This document shows positions 54,333 to 62,953 of a stretch of DNA of 64,000 nt, one piece after another. The notes below the pieces were generated by a model, which was not told the DNA's origin, made no database searches, and saw only the letters and a list, made by a program, of their open reading frames with translations. The DNA is taken from contig NZ_FQWQ01000004.1 in NCBI RefSeq assembly GCF_900129725.1, forward strand, positions 310,001 to 374,000. Reading direction: 5' to 3'. Within the stretch, counting starts at the first letter, position 1. Each line of letters opens with the position of its first letter. Source of the stretch: Chryseolinea serpens. Lineage in GTDB: Bacteria > Bacteroidota > Bacteroidia > Cytophagales > Cyclobacteriaceae. Made by a program: the position numbers and the translations under genes.

Positions 54333-55187
54333 TCAGGCTTTAATGGGGATGATGCGTACCGTGAGGGTTGGGTCCACCACGACAAAATGATTTTCGGGAA
54401 TGAGGGTCCACGAGGCATCGTCGGTTAGTTTTTCGGACACCACCAGCACAGCGTGGTCGTCGTCTTCCGGTGCCACCATCTGGCTGATGCCGTCTTCCAC
54501 CACGTAGCGGCTGCCTTCGGAATGGTACAAGGTGAGCGGGGGTTCCCCGGGACTGGTGTTGTAGCGTGTGCCCACCGTGAACAGCCCGTTGGTGACGACC
54601 ATGTTCAGATAGGCGGCCTCTTCGATGCCATTCTCGGCCATGAGCTTCTTCAGGGTCATGAACGTGTGTTCGAAGGCGTCGATGACCGCCTCGGGGCTGA
54701 TGGTTTTGTGGTGATCGAACAGGTAGTTCAGGAAATAGGCGAAGAGGTGTTCCGAGTCGGTTTGGCCTTTGATCCAGTTGTACAACTCGTCGCTCAGGGG
54801 TTCGCGAAGCTTTCGCTTGATGCGCGCAAAGTTCTCCACGCCGCCGTTGTGCATCATGAGCAGGTTCTTGTACTGGAACGGGTGGCAGTTGGACTCCGAC
54901 ACTTCGCCCACGCTGGCGGCCCGCACGTGCGCCACAAAACAGTGCGCGCGGATTTTTGGGGCAAGGTTGCGCAGGTTTCGGTTGCTCCAGGCAGGGCTCA
55001 CCGACACGAACGTGACGGGTTCGGCGTACACTTCGGGAACATACCAGCCAATACCAAAACCGTCGCCATTAAGTGGCTCCTCCAGTTCGCGGGCGTTGAT
55101 GCTTTGGTTGACGAGAGAGTTTTTGGGTTGATACAGCAGCTTGTCAATGACAATGGGCGTGCCCAGGTAGGCCATGAGTCGACACAT
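54333..55187 (-). CDS. Class II glutamine amidotransferase
   Basis: 284 aa. The catalytic Cys2 follows the initiator Met (MCRLMAYLGTPI), and NGDGFGIGWY plus HNGGVENF are the glutamine-binding and oxyanion regions. The protein is a single amidotransferase domain of the EgtC/YafJ type, with no synthase domain. Such proteins usually supply ammonia to, or hydrolyse gamma-glutamyl groups from, partners encoded elsewhere; no ergothioneine genes are visible here. Confidence 0.92.
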   Translation of the reverse strand: MCRLMAYLGTPIVIDKLLYQPKNSLVNQSINARELEEPLNGDGFGIGWYVPEVYAEPVTFVSVSPAWSNRNLRNLAPKIRAHCFVAHVRAASVGEVSESNCHPFQYKNLLMMHNGGVENFARIKRKLREPLSDELYNWIKGQTDSEHLFAYFLNYLFDHHKTISPEAVIDAFEHTFMTLKKLMAENGIEEAAYLNMVVTNGLFTVGTRYNTSPGEPPLTLYHSEGSRYVVEDGISQMVAPEDDDHAVLVVSEKLTDDASWTLIPENHFVVVDPTLTVRIIPIKA

Positions 55188-55491
55188 ATTTTTTCAAGGG
55201 TGTTATGGTAAGGAAAAGATACGGGTTTACCGTCAATAAAAAATCAGGGCCGTTTCCGTGTAGCGTTGCCGCGGTTTGCTAACTTAGCTTATCCGTGGCC
55301 GGCTTGGGTCGGAGCAGATACGCGGGAATACGCTGTGTGCCCGGAGCATAAAAGCCCTTGAAAAGCATAAAAACTGTCGAAACGATGACAATCCTTACCC
55401 GATGTCAGAAAAGCCCTAAATTGAACACATTTTGCGTTCGAAGCGGGTATATTTTTGCATGCTCTTCAAAGAAACAGTATAATTACCGATC
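55188..55491. promoter_or_regulatory. Intergenic region with a -7-like box before yfiR
   Basis: About 300 bases without a gene. At 55450-55457 the sequence TATTTTTG matches the Bacteroidota -7 consensus TAnnTTTG, 35 bases before the yfiR start. A TTTG upstream lies only 15 bases away, closer than the usual 19-21, so the -33 element is uncertain. Confidence 0.4.
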
Positions 55492-55995
55492 ATGAGAAAA
55501 GTCCCCTTTATTGTGCTTTTTCTGGCTGTAAGTTCTCTTCCGGCTTTTTCACAGAATTACAAAATGCACTCCGTCTTCATCTATAGCTTCACCCGCTATG
55601 TGCAATGGCCGGATGCCTACAATCAGGGCGACTTCGAAATCTTGGTGTTGGGCGATTCTCCCATCATCGCCGAATTGAAAGCACTGGCCTCCGCCAAAAA
55701 AGTAGGCGACCGCAACATCAAGGTCACCAAGATCAAGAGTCCGGCCGAAATCAAAAAGTGCAACATGTTGTTTGTTCCCGCCGACCACGCCGCCCAGATC
55801 ACCGAAGTGATGGACAAGGTTAACTCACAACCCATCCTCATCGTCACCGAAGAGCAAGGTCTTGGTGCCAAGGGAAGCAATATTAATTTTATTGTGAAAG
55901 ACGGTAAACTGGCGTTCGAACTGAACCAGGCCACCGTCAACAAGCAAGGACTCAAGGTCAGCAACGAATTAACCCGCCTCGCGATATTGATCTAA
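55492..55995 (+). CDS. YfiR-family periplasmic protein
   Basis: 167 aa with signal peptide ending AFSQ. YfiR/DUF4154 hallmarks: KMHSVFIYSFTRYVQWPDAY near the start, FEILVLGDSPIIAELKAL, CNMLFVPADHAAQITEVMD, ILIVTEEQGLGAKGSNINFI and the C-terminal NKQGLKVSNELTRLAILI. In Pseudomonas YfiR is a periplasmic repressor of the diguanylate cyclase YfiN. Here its neighbour, 8 bases downstream, is a membrane HAMP-GAF-PAS protein, the likely partner. Confidence 0.92.
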   Translation: MRKVPFIVLFLAVSSLPAFSQNYKMHSVFIYSFTRYVQWPDAYNQGDFEILVLGDSPIIAELKALASAKKVGDRNIKVTKIKSPAEIKKCNMLFVPADHAAQITEVMDKVNSQPILIVTEEQGLGAKGSNINFIVKDGKLAFELNQATVNKQGLKVSNELTRLAILI

Positions 55996-56003
55996 CTCAA
56001 CTT

Positions 56004-57947
56004 ATGGAAGAAACACAAAAGAAGAAGTCACGACTTCGACTCACCATCGGGAATAAAATACTCGCTGGTTTTCTAGCACTTATAGCCCTGTTTATTGTTA
56101 TCGTGGTGATCGTTATCTGGAAAGGCGATGTCATCGATAACGTTGTGAATAGCTCCAGTAAAAACTACCGCCCCTCACAATCGGCCATCAAGGATTTCGG
56201 CACCATGGTCATCCGCTCCAAAATGCTCGTGACCAACTGGGTGTATCTCCAAACCAATGCCGACGACAAGAATGCTTTGCGCCAATTGCAAGACTACGAC
56301 TACCCGGCGCTCAAACAAAAGATCACCGAGCTGAAAAGCACCTGGGAAAGCGATAGCCAGAAGCAGTGGATGGACACCATCTTCCTCAAGTTCGACACCC
56401 TGCTCAACGTGCAGAAAGAGTCGATCATGGCAAACCTCCAGTCGTTTGAAAACTACGAAGATCCGCTCACCAAGCTGCTGGCGGAAGACGCCATCGAAAG
56501 CCAGGTGATCCCCCGCACCACCGACCTGCTCGCCCGCATCAACCGCGTGGCCGCCAAGCAAGACCAGGTGACGGCCCTGTCCGACAGCGACATCAAAGAT
56601 TCGATCAAGAGCCTGAGAAACTACACGCTCTTTCTGGGAACCAGTATTATCATCCTTGGGTTGTTCAGCGCGTTCTTCTTGCGCAGGGCCATTACCAAGC
56701 CCGTCAACTTCCTGAAAAATGTGGTCGTCAAACTCGGCAAAGGCGAGTTGGTGGAAGAGAAGCAAACCAACTTCAGCAACGATGAGATCGGCGACATGGC
56801 CATCGCCATGGATAACCTGGTGACCGGTTTGAAAGCCACCAGTCTCTTTGCGGAAAATATCGGTAACGGAAATTATCAGACCGAATTCAAACCCCTTAGC
56901 GAACACGACGTACTCGGCAACGCGCTGATCAACATGCGCAACAACCTGTCGAAGGTGGCCGAAGACGATAAGAAACGAAATTGGGCAACGGAAGGGATGG
57001 CCAAGTTTGGCGAGATCCTCCGCACCAACACCAACGACCTCGGCAAGCTCTCCGACGAAATTGTGGGCAACCTGGTGAAATACCTCAAAGCCAACCAAGG
57101 CGCCCTCTACATCATCGACGATGTCGATGACAACGAAGAGCCCACCATGTCGATGAAGGCGTGCTATGCCTGGGATAAAAAGAAATTCCTCAACCACAAG
57201 ATCTACCGTGGCGAAGGCCTGGCCGGTCAGGCGTGGCAGGAAGGCGACATGGTCTACCTGACCGAAGTCCCTCAAAACTATATCAAGATCGTTTCCGGGT
57301 TGGGCGACGCCAATCCCACCAGTGTGCTCATCGTGCCGCTGAAAGTGAACGACCAGATCTTCGGCGTCGTGGAGATTGCGTCCTTCAACATCTTCCACGA
57401 TTTTGAAATGGAATTTGTACAAAAGATCGCCGAGACCATCGCGTCCACGATCTCGACTGTGAAGATCAACGCCCGCACGCAACGCCTCCTGGAAGAGTCA
57501 CAGGAAATGACCGAGCAGATGCGCGCCCAGGAAGAGGAGATGCGCCAGAACATGGAAGAACTCCAGGCTACGCAGGAGGAAATGCAACGCAGCCAGGCGG
57601 AGACCGACAGCACGTTGTCGGCCATCCATGGATCACTGTCTGTGGCCGACTACAGCATCGACGGCACCCTTACCAAAGTGAACAGCAACTTCCTCGACTT
57701 GTTTGGCTATACGCAAGACGACGTGATGGGCGAACACCACCGCGTCTTCGCCACCAAGGACGACAAGAACAGCGACGAGTATCGTCAATTCTGGAAAGAC
57801 CTTGCTGCCGGCTACCCGAAGAAGGGAACCTTCAAACGGATCAACCGGAAAGGAGAGATTGTCAACGTGCGCTCCAGCTTCTCGTCCATCAAAAACCGTT
57901 CGGGTGAAGTGGTGAAGGTGATGGAGATCACGTACGAATTGAAATAG
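56004..57947 (+). CDS. Membrane sensor protein: 4HB-like sensor, HAMP, GAF, coiled coil, PAS
   Basis: 647 aa. TM1 (about 19-39), periplasmic helical bundle (about 45-205), TM2 (about 206-226, FLGTSIIILGLFSAFF), HAMP (about 228-285), a second HAMP-like segment, GAF (about 335-490, GEGLAGQAWQEGDMVYLTEV and VNDQIFGVVEIASF), a long coiled coil (about 490-540, Glu/Gln/Met rich) and a C-terminal PAS (about 545-645, SIDGTLTKVNSNFLDLFGYT). No kinase, GGDEF, EAL or methyl-accepting output domain follows. It probably receives a YfiR-gated signal and passes it to a separate protein. A terminator follows directly. Confidence 0.92.
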   Translation: MEETQKKKSRLRLTIGNKILAGFLALIALFIVIVVIVIWKGDVIDNVVNSSSKNYRPSQSAIKDFGTMVIRSKMLVTNWVYLQTNADDKNALRQLQDYDYPALKQKITELKSTWESDSQKQWMDTIFLKFDTLLNVQKESIMANLQSFENYEDPLTKLLAEDAIESQVIPRTTDLLARINRVAAKQDQVTALSDSDIKDSIKSLRNYTLFLGTSIIILGLFSAFFLRRAITKPVNFLKNVVVKLGKGELVEEKQTNFSNDEIGDMAIAMDNLVTGLKATSLFAENIGNGNYQTEFKPLSEHDVLGNALINMRNNLSKVAEDDKKRNWATEGMAKFGEILRTNTNDLGKLSDEIVGNLVKYLKANQGALYIIDDVDDNEEPTMSMKACYAWDKKKFLNHKIYRGEGLAGQAWQEGDMVYLTEVPQNYIKIVSGLGDANPTSVLIVPLKVNDQIFGVVEIASFNIFHDFEMEFVQKIAETIASTISTVKINARTQRLLEESQEMTEQMRAQEEEMRQNMEELQATQEEMQRSQAETDSTLSAIHGSLSVADYSIDGTLTKVNSNFLDLFGYTQDDVMGEHHRVFATKDDKNSDEYRQFWKDLAAGYPKKGTFKRINRKGEIVNVRSSFSSIKNRSGEVVKVMEITYELK

Positions 57948-57971
57948 AACATCAGGATATTCCGATAAAAG

Positions 57972-58000
57972 AAAACCCCGCAGCATCCTGCGGGGTTTTT
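57972..58000. terminator. Bidirectional Rho-independent terminator
   Basis: AAAACCCCGCAG-CATC-CTGCGGGGTTTTT. It ends the yfiR/HAMP-GAF-PAS operon and, read the other way, the convergent ftsE-like gene. Confidence 0.9.
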
Positions 58001-58028
58001 CTTTTTTGAAAGTTCGTATTCCGTGGGA

Positions 58029-58748
58029 TCAGAATTCGGTCATCAGTTCAAAAGGCGCCTCAGCCGAATCCATCACTTTTCCTTCTTCACACTTGAGAAC
58101 CCGCGCCGGGAATTTTTTGATCAGCCCGTAGCTGTGGGTGGCCATCAGCACCGCCGTTCCGGTTTTGTTGATCTGTTGAAAGATCTTCATAATGCCTCCC
58201 GAAACTTCCGGGTCCAGGTTCCCCGTCGGCTCATCGGCCAACAGGATCTGGGGTTCGTTCAGCAGCGCGCGCGCAATCACGACGCGTTGCTGCTCACCAC
58301 CGGAAAGCTGGTGCGGCATTTTCTTTTCCACCGATCCCAGTCCAACCTGCATCAACACTTCCGAGGTTCGCGCGCGCATCTTCACGTTGTCGCGCCAGCC
58401 GGTGGCCTTCATCACGAACATGAGGTTCTCGCCGACACTCCGGTCGTTGAAGAGCTGGAAATCCTGGAAGATGATGCCGAGCCTGCGTCGCAGCAAGGGG
58501 ACCTCACCGGGTTTTATGCCCCGGATGTTGAAATTGCAAACATCAATGTCCCCCAAACGCAGCGGCAGATCGGCATACAGCGTTTTGAGCAGCGACGATT
58601 TGCCGGAGCCCGTGCGGCCCACCAGGTAAACAAACTCACCCTTTTCTATATTAAAAGAGATATTGCCCAGCACCGTATGATGGTCCTGGAAAATGCTGGC
58701 GTCGAGCACGCGCACGACCGGGTCGGTAGAGAACATTTCGGTATCCAC
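58029..58748 (-). CDS. FtsE-like ABC transporter ATP-binding protein
   Basis: 239 aa with Walker A GRTGSGKSS (about 44-52), Q-loop IIFQDFQLF, signature LSGGEQQR, Walker B ILLADEPTGNLDP and H-loop ATHSYG. The compact MacB/FtsE/LolD-type domain, with the characteristic TGNLD after Walker B and the IFQDF Q-loop, matches cell-division FtsE annotations in Bacteroidota. No FtsX permease is adjacent. It might also serve as the ATPase for orphan MacB-type permeases, but that is speculation. Confidence 0.85.
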   Translation of the reverse strand: MDTEMFSTDPVVRVLDASIFQDHHTVLGNISFNIEKGEFVYLVGRTGSGKSSLLKTLYADLPLRLGDIDVCNFNIRGIKPGEVPLLRRRLGIIFQDFQLFNDRSVGENLMFVMKATGWRDNVKMRARTSEVLMQVGLGSVEKKMPHQLSGGEQQRVVIARALLNEPQILLADEPTGNLDPEVSGGIMKIFQQINKTGTAVLMATHSYGLIKKFPARVLKCEEGKVMDSAEAPFELMTEF

Positions 58749-58805
58749 TTAATTGTAACGTATGGTGGCGGTGATTATTTCAATATACTCCGCCGGGGCA
58801 AAAGC

Positions 58806-59462
58806 TTAGCCGTTGCCTTTCTTATAGTCGGCCAGGAATTTTGCCAGGCCGGCATCAGTGAGCGGATGTTTCAACAGGCCGGTGATCACATTCAGCGGGC
58901 AGGTCACCACGTCGGCACCCAACTCGGCGCATTGCAGCAAGTGGATGGTGTGACGGATGGATGCGGCGAGGATCTGGGTTTCAAAGCCGTAGTTGTTATA
59001 GATGTTCACGATCTGGGCGATCAGCTCCATGCCATCCTGTCCCACGTCGTCGAGACGGCCAATGAAAGGCGACATATAGGTAGCACCGGCTTTGGCGGCG
59101 AGGATGGCCTGGCCTGCGGAGAACACGAGGGTGCAATTGGTCTTGATGCCGTCGCTGCTGAATTTCTTGATGGCTTTCACGCCGTCTTTGATCATGGGGA
59201 CCTTTACGACGATCTTATCGTCGATCTTCGCCAGTTCGCGACCTTCTTTGATGATGTTGTCAAAATCTGTGGAGATCACTTCGGCGCTAACGTTGTCGTC
59301 TACGATCTTGCAAATGGCCTTGTAGTGGGCGCGGATATTTTCTGTGCCGGTGATGCCTTCTTTGGCCATCAGGCTGGGGTTGGTCGTTACGCCGTCCAGG
59401 ACGCCGAGGTCATAGGCTTCTTTGATTTCGTTCAGATTTGCGGTGTCGATGAAAAATTTCAT
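58806..59462 (-). CDS. fsa: Fructose-6-phosphate aldolase / transaldolase-like enzyme
   Basis: 218 aa, small TalC/FSA-type class I aldolase. [33 protein letters not shown], the Schiff-base lysine region [28 protein letters not shown] and [13 protein letters not shown] are all present. Enzymes of this size act as transaldolase in the non-oxidative pentose-phosphate route or as fructose-6-phosphate aldolase; the two cannot be separated safely by eye. Single gene, next to the SRP RNA. Confidence 0.9.
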   Translation of the reverse strand: MKFFIDTANLNEIKEAYDLGVLDGVTTNPSLMAKEGITGTENIRAHYKAICKIVDDNVSAEVISTDFDNIIKEGRELAKIDDKIVVKVPMIKDGVKAIKKFSSDGIKTNCTLVFSAGQAILAAKAGATYMSPFIGRLDDVGQDGMELIAQIVNIYNNYGFETQILAASIRHTIHLLQCAELGADVVTCPLNVITGLLKHPLTDAGLAKFLADYKKGNG

Positions 59463-59605
59463 GTGTATTTATTGGTTTTTACAGTTCGTTACGGTGGCCA
59501 CAGGTCGGAGGAGGCATACCGTCTTTACGCCTAAAGGTAAGCATGATTTAAGAAATCTGCCGAAAAAAACGGGCGAAAGGCTGGATTGGGATGGGGAGAA
59601 AAAAA

Positions 59606-59698
59606 TGGCAAACCGAACATCGCACCGCTACAACCGCCTACCCTTGCTCCCTTCCGGTCCTGGGGGAGTTCAGCAGGAGCTGGTCGTGCCGATTTGCC
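59606..59698 (-). ncRNA. ffs: Signal recognition particle RNA (small bacterial type)
   Basis: On the minus strand the sequence reads, from 59698, GGCAAATCGGCACGACC, then CTCCTGCTGAACTCCCCCAG, the invariant hairpin loop GGACCGGAAGGGAGCAAGGG, and ends GCGGTGCGATGTTCGGTTTG-CC. The CCGGAAGG apical loop with its flanking asymmetric internal loops is the Ffh-binding site, and the 5' GGCAAA pairs with the 3' TTTGCC. A run of seven T residues follows immediately, as a terminator. The exact ends are inferred from these features. Confidence 0.85.
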
Positions 59699-59702
59699 GG
59701 TG

Positions 59703-59735
59703 CAAAGATACGACGGGCAGTACCTAATTGACAAA
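59703..59735 (-). promoter_or_regulatory. Bacteroidota-type promoter for the SRP RNA
   Basis: On the minus strand, TTTG at 59735-59732, a 21-bp spacer, and TATCTTTG at 59710-59703 match the Bacteroidota consensus TTTG-N(19-21)-TAnnTTTG. The predicted RNA 5' end lies 4-5 bases downstream of the -7 box. Confidence 0.7.
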
Positions 59736-59764
59736 CAGACGCTGCAAAAATCCCGCGGAAGCGG

Positions 59765-60007
59765 CTATCCCACTAGCCCTGAGAGATATAAATTAAATTC
59801 CATGGCACTGGCCCCCTCGAAACCATCCACTTTCAGATCCTCCAGGATGTCTTCACCGAATTCAAGTTCGCGCCGCTCCACCTTTCCTGACGGAAGCAGC
59901 GTGAGTTCCGTTCCCGTCCACTGAATGGGATTGACCTTCACGAGAATGATCATCCCGTCGAATTCTTTCCGGAAATACTGGTGGACGATATTGCTGTCTT
60001 TGCCCAT
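59765..60007 (-). CDS. Small conserved-looking hypothetical protein
   Basis: 80 aa beginning MGKDSNIVHQYFRKEFDGMI, with VKVNPIQWTGTELTLLPSG and a conserved-looking acidic end (RRELEFGEDILEDLKVDGFE). No signal peptide or membrane segment. I recall similar short proteins in Bacteroidota without a known role. Divergent from the GNAT gene, with starts 18 bases apart, and just upstream of the SRP RNA promoter on the same strand. Confidence 0.65.
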   Translation of the reverse strand: MGKDSNIVHQYFRKEFDGMIILVKVNPIQWTGTELTLLPSGKVERRELEFGEDILEDLKVDGFEGASAMEFNLYLSGLVG

Positions 60008-60025
60008 TTAGCGTTTCTTTAAACC

Positions 60026-60577
60026 ATGGTTCGACTGGACTTGCCCGAACATTTTCATACGGATCGCCTATCGGTCCGGCGGCTAAGATACGAAGATGCA
60101 GAGGAAATTTTTTACGCCTACGCCAGCAAGCCGGAAGCCACCCGCTACATTTCCTGGCCCACCCACGAATCGCTCACCGACACGAAATCCTTTCTCCGCT
60201 ACGCCGTGGCCGCATGGGACGCCGGAACGGATTATTCCTTTTCCATCCGTTTGAAAGACAGCAACCGCCTTATCGGCAGCTTTGGGGTGATCAATGAAGA
60301 CGGGAAATTGCAGTTCGGCTACATCTTCAGCCCGTCGCAGTGGGGCAGGGGCTATGCCACCGAAGTGTGCCGTGCCATGATGTTGCTGCTGCGGGATCAA
60401 TATGGTGTATACCGCATTCAAAGCTTCGTCGACGCCGAGAATGTCGCCTCTGCCCGGGTGCTGGAGAAAAGCGGCCTGGTGGAAGAGGCACGGTTGCCAA
60501 ATTGGTTCCGTTTTGTCAACCAACGCTACAAAGTGAAGGACTGCATCCATTACAGGTTGCCATTGGATTTGCGCTGA
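60026..60577 (+). CDS. RimJ/RimL-type GNAT acetyltransferase
   Basis: 183 aa GNAT protein of the ribosomal-alanine-acetyltransferase (RimJ/RimL) branch: HTDRLSVRRLRYEDAEEIF, a middle KDSNRLIGSFGVINEDGKLQ, the acetyl-CoA loop SQWGRGYATEVCRAMMLLL, and RIQSFVDAENVASARVLEKS before the final helix. Transfers acetyl from acetyl-CoA to an amine, possibly a protein N-terminus; the target is unknown. Confidence 0.92.
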   Translation: MVRLDLPEHFHTDRLSVRRLRYEDAEEIFYAYASKPEATRYISWPTHESLTDTKSFLRYAVAAWDAGTDYSFSIRLKDSNRLIGSFGVINEDGKLQFGYIFSPSQWGRGYATEVCRAMMLLLRDQYGVYRIQSFVDAENVASARVLEKSGLVEEARLPNWFRFVNQRYKVKDCIHYRLPLDLR

Positions 60578-60664
60578 GAAAAATCATTTTTTGCGCATTT
60601 CAATCGGTTGTTATCAAATAAATGCTACATTCAGGATAACCAAAACCACCTATGCACGCTGTGT

Positions 60665-61276
60665 ATGTTTGTTAACGCACACACCGATTTACCCAAAGAC
60701 CCATCCTCCGGTTCCGCCGGAAAAGGACTGATCCTGGACGATCATTACCTATGGCAAAATTTCCGCAAGGACAATGAGCTGGCCTTTTCCATGCTCTACA
60801 ATAAATACACCCCCAAGCTTTTCAACTATGGCATGCACTATTGCGCCGACCGCGACCTGGTGCTGGACTGCCTGCAAGAACTATTCTCCTCTTTCTGGGC
60901 AAAGCGTAAAACCCTGCCCGATGTATACTCGATCAGCTCCTACCTCTTCAAATCCTTCCGTCGACTGTTGTTGAAGAAGTTGAATTGGCGCAGGCGATTC
61001 CTGATCTCATTGGATGCGAATTCACGGCACAGCTTCGAGATCACACTACCCTTTGAACATACCCTCGAGCAGCAGGAACTGGAGACCGAGCGCAGCGAAA
61101 TGCTAAAGCGTAACTTGCAAAAGCTCACCCGCCGCCAACGCGAAGCGCTCTTCCTGAAATTCTACAACGACCTGAACTATGCCGACATCGCGTCCATCAT
61201 GGAACTGCAGGTGGATTCGGTGTACAACATCATATCCAAAGCATTGGACAGCCTCCGGCAGGAAATGAAAGGCTGA
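60665..61276 (+). CDS. ECF-type sigma factor (orphan)
   Basis: 203 aa from ATG 60665 (frame open from a TTG at 60608). Region 2: LAFSMLYNKYTPKLFNYGMH, RDLVLDCLQELFSSFWAKRK, SSYLFKSFRRLLLKKL. Region 4: LTRRQREALFLKFYNDLNYA and the helix-turn-helix ADIASIMELQVDSVYNIISK. Unlike the factor at 6950, no FecR or other anti-sigma gene follows; the next gene is an MscS-type channel 223 bases away. It belongs to the same broad Bacteroidota SusC-locus sigma group but appears detached from a target operon here. Confidence 0.9.
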   Translation: MFVNAHTDLPKDPSSGSAGKGLILDDHYLWQNFRKDNELAFSMLYNKYTPKLFNYGMHYCADRDLVLDCLQELFSSFWAKRKTLPDVYSISSYLFKSFRRLLLKKLNWRRRFLISLDANSRHSFEITLPFEHTLEQQELETERSEMLKRNLQKLTRRQREALFLKFYNDLNYADIASIMELQVDSVYNIISKALDSLRQEMKG

Positions 61277-61499
61277 TCACTGGAAAGTTACTCCTCATAA
61301 AGAAATTTTCTCATCCCATCCCAAACGGGTTCACTTTCTCGTCAACATGCTTGAGAACAAGCAACGACAAATGAAATTGACTGGGGTTTAATGGTTATTC
61401 CCGGAGCCATTCATAGCCTTTCGATGAAAGCTCGGCCCGTCTGAGGAGGCTAAATAGACCACGATGTGGTATTTTTAGTGAACACAAAACCCTCTCGTT

Positions 61500-62321
61500 A
61501 TGGAACAAGTAAACACCTACACCAAAGCCCTCACGGATTGGATCATCGTCTTTGGCCCCAAAGTATTGGGTGCATTGCTCGTTTTTATCATTGGTCTCTA
61601 CGTCACCAACTGGCTCTCGCGCGTCATCGGGAAGTCCATGAACCGACGCCATTTCGACGTGTCGCTGCAGTCGTTTCTTAGCAGCATGGTAAGCGTGGGA
61701 TTAAAGATTCTGTTGTTGGTGACCGTTGCCGGTATGCTGGGTATTCAGACCACATCGTTTGTGGCGTTGATCGGTGCCTTGGGCCTTGCTGTAGGCCTGG
61801 CGTTGCAAGGTTCGCTCGCTAACTTCGCAGGCGGCGTTCTTATTCTCGTGTTCAAGCCCTTCAAGGTGGGCGACATCATCGAAACCCAGGGACAAACGGG
61901 CGTAGTCATGGAGATCCAGATCTTCAACACCATCTTGTTAACCGGCGAAAACAAGACGGTGATCCTCGCCAATGGAGCGGTCTCTAATGGCACTATCGTC
62001 AACCATTCCAAACATGGAACCCTTCGCGTGGACATCACCGTGGGCATTTCACCGGATAACGACATGCAAAAAGTGCGTCAGGTCGTCGAAAGCACCATGA
62101 TCGCAAATGCTCATGTATTGAAGGATCCCAAACCGACGGTCAATATCCTGAAAGTAGCCGACGGCATGGTGACACTCGCCGTGAGGCCCTATGCGGAGAC
62201 CGGTCATTATTGGGACGTGTATTTTGAGCTACAGGAAACGCTGAAGACGGCATTTGAAAAGAACGCCATTGCGGCGCCGCTGCATACTTACGTGGTGGTG
62301 AACAAAACGCAGACGGCCTAA
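61500..62321 (+). CDS. Small-conductance mechanosensitive channel (MscS-type)
   Basis: 273 aa, the minimal MscS plan: three N-terminal helices (about 20-45, 65-85, 90-115), TM3 with the glycine/alanine pore stretch FVALIGALGLAVGLALQGSL, then the beta domain (GDIIETQGQTGVVMEIQIFN, TVILANGAVSNGTIVNHSK) and a C-terminal alpha/beta cage domain. Opens under membrane tension to release solutes after osmotic downshock. The last 4 bases overlap the convergent TrpF-like gene. Confidence 0.93.
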   Translation: MEQVNTYTKALTDWIIVFGPKVLGALLVFIIGLYVTNWLSRVIGKSMNRRHFDVSLQSFLSSMVSVGLKILLLVTVAGMLGIQTTSFVALIGALGLAVGLALQGSLANFAGGVLILVFKPFKVGDIIETQGQTGVVMEIQIFNTILLTGENKTVILANGAVSNGTIVNHSKHGTLRVDITVGISPDNDMQKVRQVVESTMIANAHVLKDPKPTVNILKVADGMVTLAVRPYAETGHYWDVYFELQETLKTAFEKNAIAAPLHTYVVVNKTQTA

Positions 62322-62872
62322 TCTGCGTCCAGTTCCTCGAGGATCGCAGCCAGGGCATCGAAATCTTTCAACCCGGGTCTGATCTCGGCGCTGCCATTCA
62401 AGGCGATGCCTTTCATGATGGGATCGTGGAGGGCACGCTCCAGGTCTTCTTTGGTTTCTATGGCAAGCAATGAAGGATAAGGAGAGGCCACCGCCGTGTC
62501 GTATCGCTGAAGCAGGTAGGACGGCTGCAGGGAAGCCTGCGTGGGCACATTTCCCGGGTCGACCCGGAGAATAAAAGCCAAGGGGAGGGCATCGAACAAT
62601 TTGAGCTCAGCAGGGGACAACTCTACGTAATCGGGTTTATAGTCCTCCAGGATCCGCTCCAGGTCCTCCTTCCGGCGAAGGCCATAGATCTCGGCCACCA
62701 CCGAAGGTCCTGTCACCCATCCCCGGATTTCCTGGTAAAGTTTTGGCTCCATATAATGCGGTGTCCCTTCGACAACCGAAAACCCCAACAGGTCCACCCC
62801 CATTCCTGCAAAATAGCGGGCATCGCTCAGGTTGGTGATGTTTCCGGCTTTTACTAACGTTTTAAGCGGCAT
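62318..62872 (-). CDS. TrpF-like TIM-barrel protein lacking the catalytic cysteine
   Basis: 184 aa. Overall it resembles phosphoribosylanthranilate isomerase: NLSDARYFAGMGVDLLGFSV, a VELSPAELKLFDALP strand-loop, and a final KGIALNGSAEIRPGLKDFDA phosphate-site-like segment. However, the canonical first motif (K-x-C-G, carrying the general base Cys) reads VKAGNITN, without Cys, and the later catalytic Asp region is not evident; the protein is also shorter than typical TrpF. I infer a paralogue with a changed or lost activity. No tryptophan genes are adjacent. Confidence 0.65.
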   Translation of the reverse strand: MPLKTLVKAGNITNLSDARYFAGMGVDLLGFSVVEGTPHYMEPKLYQEIRGWVTGPSVVAEIYGLRRKEDLERILEDYKPDYVELSPAELKLFDALPLAFILRVDPGNVPTQASLQPSYLLQRYDTAVASPYPSLLAIETKEDLERALHDPIMKGIALNGSAEIRPGLKDFDALAAILEELDAD

Positions 62873-62953
62873 AGTTTTAATGCTGGATAAAAAATAACTT
62901 TGTACCCAATTACGTTCAAAGGTGTGCCGGGATTAAAGAAAAACCAATTATCG

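Noticed and set aside
56175-57482. Minus-strand open frame of about 435 codons opposite the HAMP-GAF-PAS gene
   Set aside because: Antisense mirror of a recognised protein; no signal or domain.
58023-59534. Plus-strand open frame of about 500 codons over the ftsE-like and aldolase genes
   Set aside because: Covers two recognisable minus-strand genes and the gap between them; composition is antisense-like.
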